A stretch of 64,000 nt of DNA from Alkalihalophilus marmarensis DSM 21297. Lineage in GTDB: Bacteria > Bacillota > Bacilli > Bacillales > Bacillaceae_D. The translations under genes were made by a program, and so were the position numbers. The notes below the pieces were generated by a model. The model saw only the letters and a list, made by a program, of their open reading frames with translations, ran no database searches and was not told the origin of the DNA. Below, piece after piece: positions 1 through 8,892 of this stretch; positions within the stretch are counted from its first letter, which is position 1; each line of letters starts with the position of its first letter. The stretch covers positions 53,187 to 117,186 of the forward strand of contig NZ_ATAE01000037.1 of the NCBI RefSeq assembly GCF_000474275.2, written 5' to 3'.

Positions 1-336
1 AAACAGTTTCCCTTCCCGAATCACTGCAGCAAATGGCGGGCTTGTCCACCCCGTTCCTGCCGGCACCACATCGAGATGACATAATATACCTACACTCTCT
101 TTTCCTGAGCCATGTTCTACATACCCCGCATATCCATCAAGATTCTTAACAGAAAAACCACGATCTTCACCTTCTGTTAACATATGTTGCAGTGCGTTTG
201 CAATTCCCTTACCAAACGGCTGGCCTGCTGATGACGTCGACTCATCTAAAACACTGTTAATACGCAGAAACTCTTGAGTTTCATTTATTAACTGATCTTT
301 TCTTTTTTCCACTTCTTTGAGCCAATTAATCTTCAT
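1..336 (-). CDS. pepV: Dipeptidase PepV, M20 family (partial, N-terminal 112 residues)
   Basis: The reverse strand reads an open frame from ATG at 336 off the left window edge, so only the N-terminal 112 residues are present. A GGAGAA ribosome site lies at 345-350. Residues 86-92 (CHLDVVP) carry the M20 metallopeptidase motif HxDVV, whose His is a zinc ligand. The N-terminus (start MKINWLKEVEKRKD) resembles PepV/YtjP, a cytosolic dipeptidase that finishes peptide breakdown. In B. subtilis ytjP lies close to ytzE and ytgP, as here. The second metal ligands and the lid domain lie outside the window. Identity is fairly certain; completeness cannot be judged. Confidence 0.85.
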   Translation of the reverse strand, partial: MKINWLKEVEKRKDQLINETQEFLRINSVLDESTSSAGQPFGKGIANALQHMLTEGEDRGFSVKNLDGYAGYVEHGSGKESVGILCHLDVVPAGTGWTSPPFAAVIREGKLF

Positions 337-726
337 TTTTCCGATTCTCCTTTACATACATAAACAATAGTCAAGCAAAACCTTTGCTAAATCTCAAGAA
401 TTATTATAGAATATAGGTGTCTGGAGGGTTCGATGTGATCATGTGTTTCTAAATCACTATCACGAACCAATATCAACATTACCTTGCTATAAGATAAAAA
501 TCAAATGACCCACTACAACCAAGATTTGTGTAATGCTCTTATTACGTTAAGATGAGAAATCATTTCTCACTCTTAGCTGGCAGCCAAGAGCCAGAAAATA
601 AGAACGCATCTACATCTCATCCCCCTCTGACGGTAAGTGATCCGCTGTAGTCCTGCATATATATGTTTAAATAAGCATAGAATGTGCTAAAGGACTAGGT
701 CATGATTATGAATAAGGAGTGGTTTT
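337..726. other. Intergenic region between pepV and ytzE
   Basis: About 390 bases lie between two divergent genes. I see no coding frame with a ribosome site. Two short hairpins are visible: GAGAAA-tca-TTTCTC near 552-566 and an imperfect CTCTT...AAGAG stem near 570-590. Both promoters must lie here, but no convincing sigma-A pair was found. Confidence 0.4.
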
Positions 727-945
727 TTGAAAACTTCAACTGATCGTATGCTGACCCGTATTAAATCCATTTACCTCTACATCAAACAAAGGGGGACTGT
801 CACGACGACTGAATTGGTTGAAGAATTCGGGATTACCCAACGCACCATCCAGCGTGACTTGAATGTACTAGAGTACAATAATCTTGTTAGCAGTCCTTCA
901 AGAGGAAAATGGAGCGTAACAGACAGAAAAACACGCGTTTCTTAG
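727..945 (+). CDS. ytzE: DeoR-type HTH transcriptional regulator, YtzE-like
   Basis: This 72-residue protein is a stand-alone DeoR-type helix-turn-helix. Residues about 24-54 (TTTELVEEFGITQRTIQRDL and what follows) form the wing-helix, with the recognition helix around TQRTIQRDL. No sugar-sensing C-terminal domain follows, so it is a DNA-binding domain alone, like B. subtilis YtzE. The start is TTG at 727, supported by AAGGAG at 714-719 with a seven-base gap. A strong bidirectional terminator follows. The target genes cannot be told from sequence. Confidence 0.8.
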   Translation: MKTSTDRMLTRIKSIYLYIKQRGTVTTTELVEEFGITQRTIQRDLNVLEYNNLVSSPSRGKWSVTDRKTRVS

Positions 946-1026
946 TTTCTTTAACTTGAAATTGCTGTATGCTGGACACTACCTTACGAATTGATAACGA
1001 CTTCTATGAGAACATGTATAATACTT

Positions 1027-1077
1027 AAAGCCACAAAAAGACGAAAGGAGCAGATCCTTTCGTCTTTTTGTGGCTTT
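1027..1077. terminator. Bidirectional rho-independent terminator
   Basis: A perfect 23-bp inverted repeat (1027-1049 and 1055-1077) with a 5-base loop lies between the convergent ytzE and pseudouridine synthase genes. The A-rich and T-rich flanks allow termination on both strands. Confidence 0.9.
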
Positions 1078-1110
1078 GATTTTGTTCGTTGATTTCTTCT
1101 CTTCATTTTA

Positions 1111-1159
1111 GTTCTTCAAATTAGTTCTTCAAATTAGTTCTTCAAATTAGTTCTTCAAA
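1111..1159. repeat. 13-bp tandem repeat over a stop codon
   Basis: The unit GTTCTTCAAATTA occurs three full times plus ten bases. The right-most copy codes for the last residues (FEELI) and stop of the pseudouridine synthase on the reverse strand. The further copies fall beyond the stop. Confidence 0.9.
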
Positions 1160-1858
1160 CAAGGCCAGCTTATCTTCTTCAGTCAACTCCCTGACCATGC
1201 CCTTTTCTAAACTTGGATCAAGCTTCAAGCCACCTATTGATATGCGCTTTAAAAACGTCACTTTCTTGTCTACTGCTTCAACCATTCTTTTTACTTGATG
1301 AAACTTTCCTTCAGTAATCGTTAATTCGATCTCCGATTGCTCACCTGCGGTAATGATGGTTAAATCAGCAGGTTTTGTTACATAGCCATCATCAAGGGTT
1401 ACTCCCTTTTTAAATAAACCAATGTCCTCTTCTGTTACGGTTCCTTTTACTTTGGCATAATAGGTTTTTTTGACATGTTTCTTGGGTGACATCAAAGAGT
1501 GAGAAAATTTCCCGTCATTTGTAAGAAGCAGCATTCCTTCCGTATCTTTATCGAGCCTGCCAACCGGGAATGGATCATATAATAGATGCGATTCATCTAA
1601 CAGGTCTATAACGGTTTTATGATGGTTGTCTTCCGTAGCAGAAATGACGCCTTGCGGTTTATTTAACATTAGATAAACGTACGGCTTATATTCTACCAGT
1701 TCGCCATGGACTGTCACATCGGATTGGTCAGGGTCTACTTGATATGAACCATCTTTTATAACCTTTTCATCAATTCGTACACTGCCGCTTTTAAGAACTT
1801 TTTTCACTTCTTTTCGTGAACCATATCCCATGTTCGAAAGCAATTTATCTAGCCTCAT
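1142..1858 (-). CDS. ytzG: 16S rRNA pseudouridine synthase, RsuA family
   Basis: This protein of 238 residues isomerises a uridine in 16S rRNA (the family target is U516 in E. coli). It begins with an S4 RNA-binding domain (MRLDKLLSNMGYGSRKEVKK) and then has the catalytic domain with GRLDKDTEG, whose first Asp is the nucleophile of the RsuA/RluB family. I chose ATG at 1858 because AAAGGTG sits at a good distance before it; a GTG three codons upstream (1867) overlaps that site. The gene ends inside a 13-bp tandem repeat. It has the position of ytzG in B. subtilis. Confidence 0.85.
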   Translation of the reverse strand: MRLDKLLSNMGYGSRKEVKKVLKSGSVRIDEKVIKDGSYQVDPDQSDVTVHGELVEYKPYVYLMLNKPQGVISATEDNHHKTVIDLLDESHLLYDPFPVGRLDKDTEGMLLLTNDGKFSHSLMSPKKHVKKTYYAKVKGTVTEEDIGLFKKGVTLDDGYVTKPADLTIITAGEQSEIELTITEGKFHQVKRMVEAVDKKVTFLKRISIGGLKLDPSLEKGMVRELTEEDKLALFEELI

Positions 1859-1895
1859 CCTCTTCACCTTTCTATCGATTACTTTATAGTAGATT

Positions 1896-2561
1896 TTAAC
1901 TATTCGATTTCAATTCATCAATAATAGACTTTGCAAATCCACCCAGGTCATTGTTTAAGTACCCTCGAACCACACCAGGTGTAATCTGCTTTTGTATCTG
2001 TTTTGTTACCTGATTTGAAAGCTTCATCTCTTTGGCTTTAGCTTCAATTTGTATGAGCATTTTTAAGGTTTCTTTTGTAGCTAGTTTATTCGCGGCCAGT
2101 ACATCCTCTTCACTCACCAGCTCCACCCTGAGAGCTGGAAAGAGTGTTTGAACTTTCTCTTTAAAGTGTCCGCATTCAGGCGGAATCGCTAATAAACCAT
2201 CCTTATCCTTCAGCAATTGTGCCGCATGCCCAACTAGTTTACAAGGAAGCAATGTTCTTCCCTTTACTAGCGGCATCACATCTTTTTCTAATAAGGCAGT
2301 AGCAAAATGAAAAATAATGACATCTTCATCTAAGTGATGGATATGCTCTGTAAAGAATTCCTCATATGCATTCTTAGGAAGACAAACGAGCATCATTTCT
2401 GCCTTCTTAAGTTCTTCTTTTTTAACTGGGACTGCAAATGGATACTGACTTGCGAGCTCCCTTACTGTCTTCTGATTTCTTCCGTACACTCCAACTTGGT
2501 CATGTTTTATTTGAGAGAGCAACGCTTTACTTAGACGTCCTGAGCCTATGATAATAACCAT
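1896..2561 (-). CDS. NAD(P)-binding protein, pyrroline-5-carboxylate-reductase-like fold
   Basis: The 221-residue protein starts MVIIIGSGRLSKALL, a Rossmann nucleotide-binding loop (GxGxxx), followed by GVYGRN, which suggests NADP preference through the Arg. The later part is helical, as in P5C reductase/KARI-like proteins. I do not recognise a specific substrate or a B. subtilis counterpart. The start is ATG with GGAGGGG before it. It lies between the pseudouridine synthase and a SEDS gene on the same strand, with only about 37 bases to its downstream neighbour. Function is unknown. Confidence 0.6.
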   Translation of the reverse strand: MVIIIGSGRLSKALLSQIKHDQVGVYGRNQKTVRELASQYPFAVPVKKEELKKAEMMLVCLPKNAYEEFFTEHIHHLDEDVIIFHFATALLEKDVMPLVKGRTLLPCKLVGHAAQLLKDKDGLLAIPPECGHFKEKVQTLFPALRVELVSEEDVLAANKLATKETLKMLIQIEAKAKEMKLSNQVTKQIQKQITPGVVRGYLNNDLGGFAKSIIDELKSNS

Positions 2562-2616
2562 TTTGACCCCTCCTGTTTAAATAATAAAAGAGCTGCAATC
2601 TGGTGATTAACAGCTC

Positions 2617-3801
2617 TTATGAAGCAATCTCTTCGGTTTGGAACATATAGTGGCGGGTACGCATTCCCACATTCAAGACAATTCCAACGGCCAGCATATT
2701 CGTTATAAGCGAACTACCGCCGTAGCTGATAAACGGAAGAGCAAGACCGGTAATCGGCATTAATCCGATCGTCATCGCGATGTTTTGGAATACTTGGAAC
2801 ACAAGTAACCCAATTACACCAGCTACTAAATACGTTCCATATAAGTTATTACATGTCAGCGCAATGATAATCATGCGATAAAAAATCAAGAAATACGTAA
2901 CAAGTAAAACTGTAGCTCCTATAAAACCAAACTCCTCACCGATTACGGTAAAGATAAAGTCGGTATGAATCTCTGGTATCGTATCACTTTGTGTTTGCAC
3001 ACCTTGTAGATAGCCGCTTCCATAAAGCTGACCTGAACCAATACCACGGATAGCCTGCGTTAACTGATAGCCGTAGCCAGACGCATATCCTTCTGGGTCA
3101 AGCCAGCCATAAATTCTCTCGAGCTGATGCTGTGCAATAATCTTAGTAAATATTTCAAAATGATTATTGTGGAGCCAGACTAAGGAAATAATCCCCGTGA
3201 CAGCAGATAAGCCTAAAAAGCCAAGAATCCTCCATGCAATACCTGACATTAACAGCATTGTAGCAATAATACTTGCAATAACAAGTGCTGTACCTAAGTC
3301 TGGCTGCTGAAGTATGAGAAAGAATGGAGGCAACCCTACCGCTAGAACTTTAGCCACCACAATCATATCTGATTTGAAGTCTTTTTCCCTTCGCTCTGTC
3401 GTAATCTTGTACAGCAGATGGGCTAAAGCTAATATAACAAAGATCTTAACAAATTCAGAAGGCTGCGGCTGTGCAAAACCTAGGTTTAGCCAGCGCGTTG
3501 ACCCGTTTCTAAATACCCCGAGCGGAGTAAATGAAACAAGCATCAGTGCAATCATTCCTATTGCATAAAGCGGAATCGAAAAGTTTTTAAATAAATCGTA
3601 ATCCATTACCATCACAAATGCCATGACGAGAGTACCAGCAACAAAGAATATGACCTGCCTTCTTAAGAATAAGGTAGGGTCACTGCTGAAATACTGCCCA
3701 GATCCGCTATAGATAGCCAGCAGACTAAAACACATCAACACAAACAAGAGAAAAAGCAATGTATAATCAATTTGTTGCAAATTTGTTTTACGTTCTTCCA
3801 T
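2617..3801 (-). CDS. SEDS peptidoglycan glycosyltransferase, RodA-like
   Basis: This polytopic membrane protein of 394 residues belongs to the FtsW/RodA/SpoVE (SEDS) family, which polymerises lipid II into glycan strands with a class B penicillin-binding protein. Family hallmarks are PQPSEFVKI, LQQPDLGTA, the extracellular PEIHTDFIF with its essential Asp, and LPFISYGGSS near the C-terminus. I place the start at ATG 3801 because GGAGGAG precedes it by five bases; a TTG seven codons upstream reads through that site. It directly follows a second SEDS gene. RodA versus FtsW is a judgement from the loop sequence. Confidence 0.85.
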   Translation of the reverse strand: MEERKTNLQQIDYTLLFLLFVLMCFSLLAIYSGSGQYFSSDPTLFLRRQVIFFVAGTLVMAFVMVMDYDLFKNFSIPLYAIGMIALMLVSFTPLGVFRNGSTRWLNLGFAQPQPSEFVKIFVILALAHLLYKITTERREKDFKSDMIVVAKVLAVGLPPFFLILQQPDLGTALVIASIIATMLLMSGIAWRILGFLGLSAVTGIISLVWLHNNHFEIFTKIIAQHQLERIYGWLDPEGYASGYGYQLTQAIRGIGSGQLYGSGYLQGVQTQSDTIPEIHTDFIFTVIGEEFGFIGATVLLVTYFLIFYRMIIIALTCNNLYGTYLVAGVIGLLVFQVFQNIAMTIGLMPITGLALPFISYGGSSLITNMLAVGIVLNVGMRTRHYMFQTEEIAS

Positions 3802-3838
3802 TGTCTCCTCCAAACGAAACAACTACACCTATACGCAC

Positions 3839-4981
3839 TTAGGCAGTCAACGGTTCATCTTCATGCTGGTTTAGCCGCTTTTGCCGGATGTTATTTCTAG
3901 ATATATTTGCAAGTATCGCTATTGATACTAATGTAACAAGCAACGAAGATCCCCCGTTACTAACGAGCGGAAGCGGAATTCCTGTAATAGGCAAGAGTCC
4001 TGATACTGCTCCCACATTAAAAATAACTTGAATAGCAATTTGGAACACAATTCCAAATGCTAGCAAACTGCCAAATGGACTTTTACAGCGAGTTCCAATA
4101 ATAACACCACGGAACAAAATTAACCCATGACATGCTAATACGAAGATAACGCCTAAAAAACCTAATTCTTCTGAGACAATCGCTAAAATAAAATCAGTAT
4201 GTGCCTCAGGTAAGTATAGAAGCTTTTGTACACTTTGTCCAAGCCCCGTACCTGTTAATCCCCCATGAGCAATTGCTATGTAGGAATTAACGAGTTGAAG
4301 TCCATCGCCGAATTGATCGGAAAATGGATCTGTAAAAGAAGTAAGACGCCTTATTCGGTAAGGCTCTGTAATAGCGAGGGTCGCAAACAGACCGCCTCCT
4401 ACAAGCCCCAATCCTAATAAATGTCTAAACCTAGCCCCTGAAAAGAAAACAATTAATAAAGAAACCATTAAAATCGATGTAGCAGTACCTAGGTCTGGCT
4501 GAAGCATAATCAGTCCAAAAATAACCGCCACCACAACGAGCGGCGGAAGAACCCCTTTGATAAACTGATCAATATACACTTGTTTTTTGGAATAGACATG
4601 TGCAAGGTAAATGACAATTCCGATCTTAACAAATTCTGAGGGCTGCAAATTAAGCGGACCAATACGAATCCAGCGCTGGGCCCCTCCTACTTCATAACCT
4701 AATGGGGTTTTAACAAGGATTAAGGATAATACCATAAACCCGACAATAACGATGGCAAGCTTTCTGTATAGCCGGTATGGAAAGTGCATGAAGAATAAAA
4801 AAGCTGGTATGGCAAGCAAGAACCACACAGCTTGTCTTGTAATAAAATGATAAGGATTATTAAACTTATCAATCGCCAATACATAACTTGAGCTAAATAC
4901 CATTAACAGACCGAACCCAGCTAATAGGAACGTTGTAATGATAAGAACCCAATCATTATCTTTAATAAATGAATATTTCAT
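3839..4981 (-). CDS. SEDS peptidoglycan glycosyltransferase, FtsW-like
   Basis: This 380-residue multi-spanning protein is a second SEDS family member: NLQPSEFVKIGIVIYLAH, LQPDLGTA, the catalytic loop LPEAHTDFILAIVSEELG and LPLVSNGGSS. Such proteins polymerise lipid II at the septum or side wall. I use ATG 4981, which follows GGGGGA; a TTG four codons upstream is less likely. It is transcribed toward the other SEDS gene with a gap of about 37 bases, so the two probably share a transcript. The Asn in place of the usual Tyr of the SYGGSS motif is a small departure from the family. Confidence 0.85.
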   Translation of the reverse strand: MKYSFIKDNDWVLIITTFLLAGFGLLMVFSSSYVLAIDKFNNPYHFITRQAVWFLLAIPAFLFFMHFPYRLYRKLAIVIVGFMVLSLILVKTPLGYEVGGAQRWIRIGPLNLQPSEFVKIGIVIYLAHVYSKKQVYIDQFIKGVLPPLVVVAVIFGLIMLQPDLGTATSILMVSLLIVFFSGARFRHLLGLGLVGGGLFATLAITEPYRIRRLTSFTDPFSDQFGDGLQLVNSYIAIAHGGLTGTGLGQSVQKLLYLPEAHTDFILAIVSEELGFLGVIFVLACHGLILFRGVIIGTRCKSPFGSLLAFGIVFQIAIQVIFNVGAVSGLLPITGIPLPLVSNGGSSLLVTLVSIAILANISRNNIRQKRLNQHEDEPLTA

Positions 4982-5200
4982 CCGGTCCCCCAACTTGTTC
5001 AGTCTTTATTTTTTTCCATGACTGTTCTAGCTTGATTCATTATATCAAACGACTGAAATTAGAAAAAGGGGCTTTCGTTGCCAACACTTGTCGAAATAAC
5101 GGCGTTTAGACAAGATTCATCATATCCTTCAATATTTTACATGATTACGTAAAAAAAGAAAGACCATTAAAAGACCATTAATTGAAGATCAAAATTGAAA

Positions 5201-5226
5201 AAGCTGACTGCCACGGCAATCAGCTT
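5201..5226 (-). terminator. Terminator after murJ
   Basis: A 12-bp stem with one mismatch (AAGCTGACTGCC / GGCAATCAGCTT) is followed on the reverse strand by a T-rich stretch. It lies 16 bases past the murJ stop. Confidence 0.75.
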
Positions 5227-5241
5227 CTCTCACCTATTCCT

Positions 5242-6876
5242 TTAACTATTTTCTTTGGCGGCCTTTTTTCGTTTTAGAAAGCGAAAACGGTGGCCTAATA
5301 CTTTTTCTGCAAGACCAGATCGGTATACTAAATACCCATAAACAAGAGCACCGATTCCAACACCAATGAACATAAGAATAAAGCTGTTCAGTCTTCTATC
5401 AAGAGGCATAAACGATTGAAGTCCGTTAATAGCTAATATGACCGCTCCTGCCATGACCCCTGAAAACATTAATACAAGAAGGAATCGTTTAAAAATTGAG
5501 GAGTAATCAAATTGCGCATAGCGGCCAATCGCCCACACATTAATCATAATCCCTACTAGGTAACCAGCATAAGTCGATACAATCGCCCCAGCCGGCCCCA
5601 TTAGAAGGAGCATCAAATAATTTAAAGCTAATTTAACTAATAGAGCTGCTACAAGAGATAAGACTGCTTGCTTTTGACGATTCATCCCTTGCAGAATCGC
5701 AGCTGTTACAGCAAATAGGGAGAATAGCAGCGTCATAGGTCCATAATATTGTAAAACCATTCCGCCAATCGCTAAATCTTCAAGTCCATAAAGTGAAGCA
5801 AACACTGGGTAAGCAAGAGCTGCCATTCCTACTGCGGCTGGTACAGAGATAAATAAAATAATCTGATACGTCTGAGTGATTTGTCGCTGCAAGGCATCGT
5901 GATCACCGGAAGTAAAAGACTTTGTAATCGTCGGCACTAAAGTAATAGACAATGCCGTTGCTAAAGCCATCGGTATAAGCACAATCTTATGAACAGATTG
6001 GTTTAGCGCACCAAAGAATGCCTCGGAAACTGCTTCATAGGAAGTACCTGAAAGAGCGTTATTTACGGTGAATAAATCAACATACTGAAACAAAGGAATG
6101 GCTAAGCCAACAAATGATAAAGGCAGTGCATAAGCAATCAGCTCCTTATACATTTGAGGAAGAGTTAAGTCATGCCTTATCGTACTTTCTTCTACTTGCT
6201 TTAAAATATGTTTTCTTCGTTTAAACCAATAATATAAAAGAACCGCAAGACCGCCAAGCCCCCCGACAAAGGCGCCGAATGTAGCAAATCCGACGGCTAA
6301 ACCGATACCGCCATCGCCAACCCCTACAATTATAAAGGCCATTGCAAGGATAAAAGAAATACGAACAATCTGTTCAACTACTTGTGACACACTCGTCGGC
6401 CCCATGGATTGAAACCCTTGGAAATACCCTCGAATAACAGCCATCACCGGGACAATGATCAGCGCAACACTGACCATACGGATGGTGAAAATAACATCTG
6501 CTTGAGTGTTACCGCCAGGCTTTTCCACCGGAAGAATACTAGGTGCCAAGACAGGAGCCAAAAGAAACAACGTCAAAAATGCTAAAAACCCAGTTATAGA
6601 CATAAATAATAAGCCAGATTTAAATAATCGATGACCGGTTTCATAATCTCCTAGTGAATGATATTTAGAAACAAACTTTGATACGGCTAAAGGAACACCG
6701 AGTGTCGCTAAACTTAATATGACTACATATTGTGCATATCCGTATCCATATAAAGCAAGACCTACTTGTCCTACTAGCGCAGAAAACGGAACAATATAGA
6801 CAAAACCAAGGATCTTCGAGATAAGCGTCGCAGCCGTTAAAACCATTGTGCCACGCATTAATTTTTGATCAGCCAT
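5242..6876 (-). CDS. murJ: Lipid II flippase MurJ (YtgP), MOP/SpoVB family
   Basis: A 544-residue polytopic membrane protein of the MOP exporter superfamily. The first 30 residues (MRGTMVLTAATLISKILGF region) and many regularly spaced hydrophobic segments match B. subtilis YtgP, which moves lipid II across the membrane for peptidoglycan synthesis. AGGAGG lies seven bases before the ATG. It is alone on its transcript, with a terminator behind it and two SEDS polymerases downstream on the same strand, so flippase and polymerases are physically grouped. A SpoVB paralogue is the main alternative; position favours YtgP. Confidence 0.85.
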   Translation of the reverse strand: MADQKLMRGTMVLTAATLISKILGFVYIVPFSALVGQVGLALYGYGYAQYVVILSLATLGVPLAVSKFVSKYHSLGDYETGHRLFKSGLLFMSITGFLAFLTLFLLAPVLAPSILPVEKPGGNTQADVIFTIRMVSVALIIVPVMAVIRGYFQGFQSMGPTSVSQVVEQIVRISFILAMAFIIVGVGDGGIGLAVGFATFGAFVGGLGGLAVLLYYWFKRRKHILKQVEESTIRHDLTLPQMYKELIAYALPLSFVGLAIPLFQYVDLFTVNNALSGTSYEAVSEAFFGALNQSVHKIVLIPMALATALSITLVPTITKSFTSGDHDALQRQITQTYQIILFISVPAAVGMAALAYPVFASLYGLEDLAIGGMVLQYYGPMTLLFSLFAVTAAILQGMNRQKQAVLSLVAALLVKLALNYLMLLLMGPAGAIVSTYAGYLVGIMINVWAIGRYAQFDYSSIFKRFLLVLMFSGVMAGAVILAINGLQSFMPLDRRLNSFILMFIGVGIGALVYGYLVYRSGLAEKVLGHRFRFLKRKKAAKENS

Positions 6877-7143
6877 CTTTTCCTCCTACTTTTACTAGAA
6901 CACTTCGTAACAAACGACCTCTATTTTTTACTTCTAAAAATGATATTTAACACTAGTAAGCATTGTAGCATAGAGACACACTAAATATTTAGTAATTATA
7001 TAAAAAAGTCTAATCGAGAAATAACTGCATTTGAGATAAAGCTTACATTCATTAAAATGTGCGACATATCAAGACAAACTTCCTTTTGCCTATAAAAGAT
7101 GCTACTCTAAAACAATCAAATGAAGATAAATAAGGTGATATAA

Positions 7144-8412
7144 ATGAATAAACACGTAATTGTCATTGGCGGCGGTCCAGCCGGGCTAATGGCTTCTATT
7201 GCTGCAGCGGAACATGGAGCAAATGTGACGCTTCTTGATAAAGGAAATAAACTTGGTCGAAAGCTGGCTATTTCAGGAGGCGGCCGCTGCAATGTGACAA
7301 ACAGAATGGACCTGCAGGAATTAATTGCTCACATCCCTGGAAATGGCCGGTTTATGCACAGCCCGTTTTCTGTCTTTAATAATGAAGACATTATTACCTT
7401 CTTTGAAGGGCTTGGTATCGAGTTAAAAGAAGAAGACCGAGGCAGAATGTTTCCGGTTAATGATAAAGCAACGACCGTTGTTTCTACTCTTCTAAAGCGT
7501 GTTCGTGCACTGAATGTCAATATCCGAACAAATACAGGAGTAAAATCCCTGCAATTTAACGAGGAAAAAGTCCACTCTGTTCAATTACAAAATGGTGAAA
7601 CTCTTGAGGCTGATGCTGTTATCGTCGCTACAGGCGGGAAATCAGTACCTCATACCGGCAGTACAGGTGATGCATATCCATGGGCAGAGCAAGCTGGACA
7701 TACGATTACAGAACTCTACCCTACTGAAGTTCCGATCACATCAAATGAGCGCTTTATTAAACAAAAGCAGCTCCAAGGCTTGTCCCTTAGAGACATTCAT
7801 CTCTCTGTGATCAACCCAAAAGGAAAAGTGATCAAAACTCATGACGGTGATATGATTTTTACTCACTTTGGAATTTCCGGGCCAGCTGCTCTTCGCTGCA
7901 GCCAGTATGTGGTTAAAGCATTAAAGAAATTTTCCGTTAAGACCATTGAAATGCAACTTGACCTTTTTCCTGACACTAATAAAGAAATGCTCTTTCAAGA
8001 TTTAGTGAAACGGGTCAAAGAGGAACCAAAAAAATCCTTAAAAAACTTATTAAAAGGCTTTGTACCTGAACGCTTTCTTTTATTTATGTTCGAGCAGCTG
8101 GACCTAGATAGTACTCAGGCAGCTAACACTTTTTCACATGACCGCTTACGTGACATTGCCGGCTTTTGTAAGGCCTTTTCTTTTAAAGCAAATGGTACGC
8201 TTTCTATAGAAAAAGCGTTTGTTACAGGCGGAGGCGTTTCTGTTAAAGAAGTAGAACCGAAAACAATGCAGTCTAAGAAGAAGCAAGGTCTCTTCTTCTG
8301 CGGAGAAGTATTAGATATTCATGGATATACAGGAGGATATAATATTACCTGCGCCTTCTCTACTGGCTACACGGCCGGGAAAGCAGCAGGCGAGCTAGTC
8401 AGCTCATTATAG
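7144..8412 (+). CDS. ytfP: FAD-dependent oxidoreductase, HI0933/YtfP family
   Basis: This 422-residue flavoprotein has the dinucleotide-binding loop [10 protein letters not shown] at residues 8-17, the family signature [16 protein letters not shown] around residues 39-54, an internal ATGGKSVP and a C-terminal FAD-contact GYTGGYNI. It belongs to the HI0933-like family of BaiN-type oxidoreductases; the substrate in Bacillus is not established. AAGGTG precedes the ATG. In B. subtilis ytfP also neighbours ytgP. It is divergent from murJ here. Confidence 0.85.
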   Translation: MNKHVIVIGGGPAGLMASIAAAEHGANVTLLDKGNKLGRKLAISGGGRCNVTNRMDLQELIAHIPGNGRFMHSPFSVFNNEDIITFFEGLGIELKEEDRGRMFPVNDKATTVVSTLLKRVRALNVNIRTNTGVKSLQFNEEKVHSVQLQNGETLEADAVIVATGGKSVPHTGSTGDAYPWAEQAGHTITELYPTEVPITSNERFIKQKQLQGLSLRDIHLSVINPKGKVIKTHDGDMIFTHFGISGPAALRCSQYVVKALKKFSVKTIEMQLDLFPDTNKEMLFQDLVKRVKEEPKKSLKNLLKGFVPERFLLFMFEQLDLDSTQAANTFSHDRLRDIAGFCKAFSFKANGTLSIEKAFVTGGGVSVKEVEPKTMQSKKKQGLFFCGEVLDIHGYTGGYNITCAFSTGYTAGKAAGELVSSL

Positions 8413-8423
8413 GGGAATTTAAG

Positions 8424-8656
8424 TTATTCACAATTCCACAGATCACTCCCCTTTATAAACCAATATTTGTCCGTTTGTATTTCAACAGACTGTGCATAAC
8501 TCGTTTTTCACCCACAAGTTATACACAGTCTGTTAGTATTTTCTGAAAATTTGTTGATAACGCTTTCTTTATTAACAAATTTATGTGGATATAATGTGTG
8601 ACTGAATATTCATTCATTTATTAATAATAGAAAAGAGGAGCTGCCCTTGTGGATAG
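8424..8656. promoter_or_regulatory. Cluster of DnaA-box-like nonamers
   Basis: Three nonamers match TTATNCACA exactly: TTATTCACA at 8424-8432, TGTGCATAA (reverse) at 8491-8499 and TTATACACA at 8519-8527. Three more differ at one position: TGTTGATAA at 8552-8560, TGTGGATAT at 8584-8592 and TGTGGATAG at 8648-8656. DnaA box clusters outside oriC are known in B. subtilis. Two of the exact sites are the arms of one inverted repeat, so they are not independent. DnaA binding is inference. Confidence 0.45.
8484..8534. repeat. 18-bp inverted repeat
   Basis: Arms 8484-8501 and 8517-8534 pair with one mismatch around a 15-base loop. It may be the ytfP terminator (a weak T-run follows). The arms also contain two facing DnaA-box-like nonamers. 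Confidence 0.8.
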
Positions 8657-8664
8657 CTCCTCTT
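8633..8664 (-). terminator. Terminator hairpin, reverse strand
   Basis: AAGAGGAGCT at 8633-8642 pairs with AGCTCCTCTT at 8655-8664. On the reverse strand a T-rich run follows, so it could end leuS transcription some 370 bases past the stop. Confidence 0.7.
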
Positions 8665-8679
8665 CCACTATATGTGTAT

Positions 8680-8862
8680 CGACACAATCGCGTGCTGAAC
8701 TCATACATATCCATCTAGCATTGACGCATATCGCAGTTGAACCGACGCAATTACCTTAGAAAAGTGCAATAACATTCGGCAATGACGCATATACGTGTGG
8801 AACGAGCGTAATTAGGGTTCTTACCGACGCATAAACTGCTTGAAAACGTACAATTGAGTTAT
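8680..8862. repeat. Degenerate 21-bp tandem repeat, about nine units
   Basis: Units begin at 8680, 8701, 8722, 8743, 8764, 8783, 8804, 8825 and 8847. Most are exactly 21 bases (one is 19, one is 22). The best-kept units read like TGACGCATATCGCAGTTGAAC, with GACGCA(A/T)(A/T) near the front and (T/G)GAAC at the end. There is no unique spacer between units, unlike CRISPR. No open frame uses it. Confidence 0.75.
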
Positions 8863-8892
8863 AGCAGCCAGCTGAGCGACTTCAGCCAAGAG

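Noticed and set aside
8680..8862. CRISPR array
   Set aside because: Units are contiguous 21-base degenerate repeats without unique spacers, and no cas genes are present.
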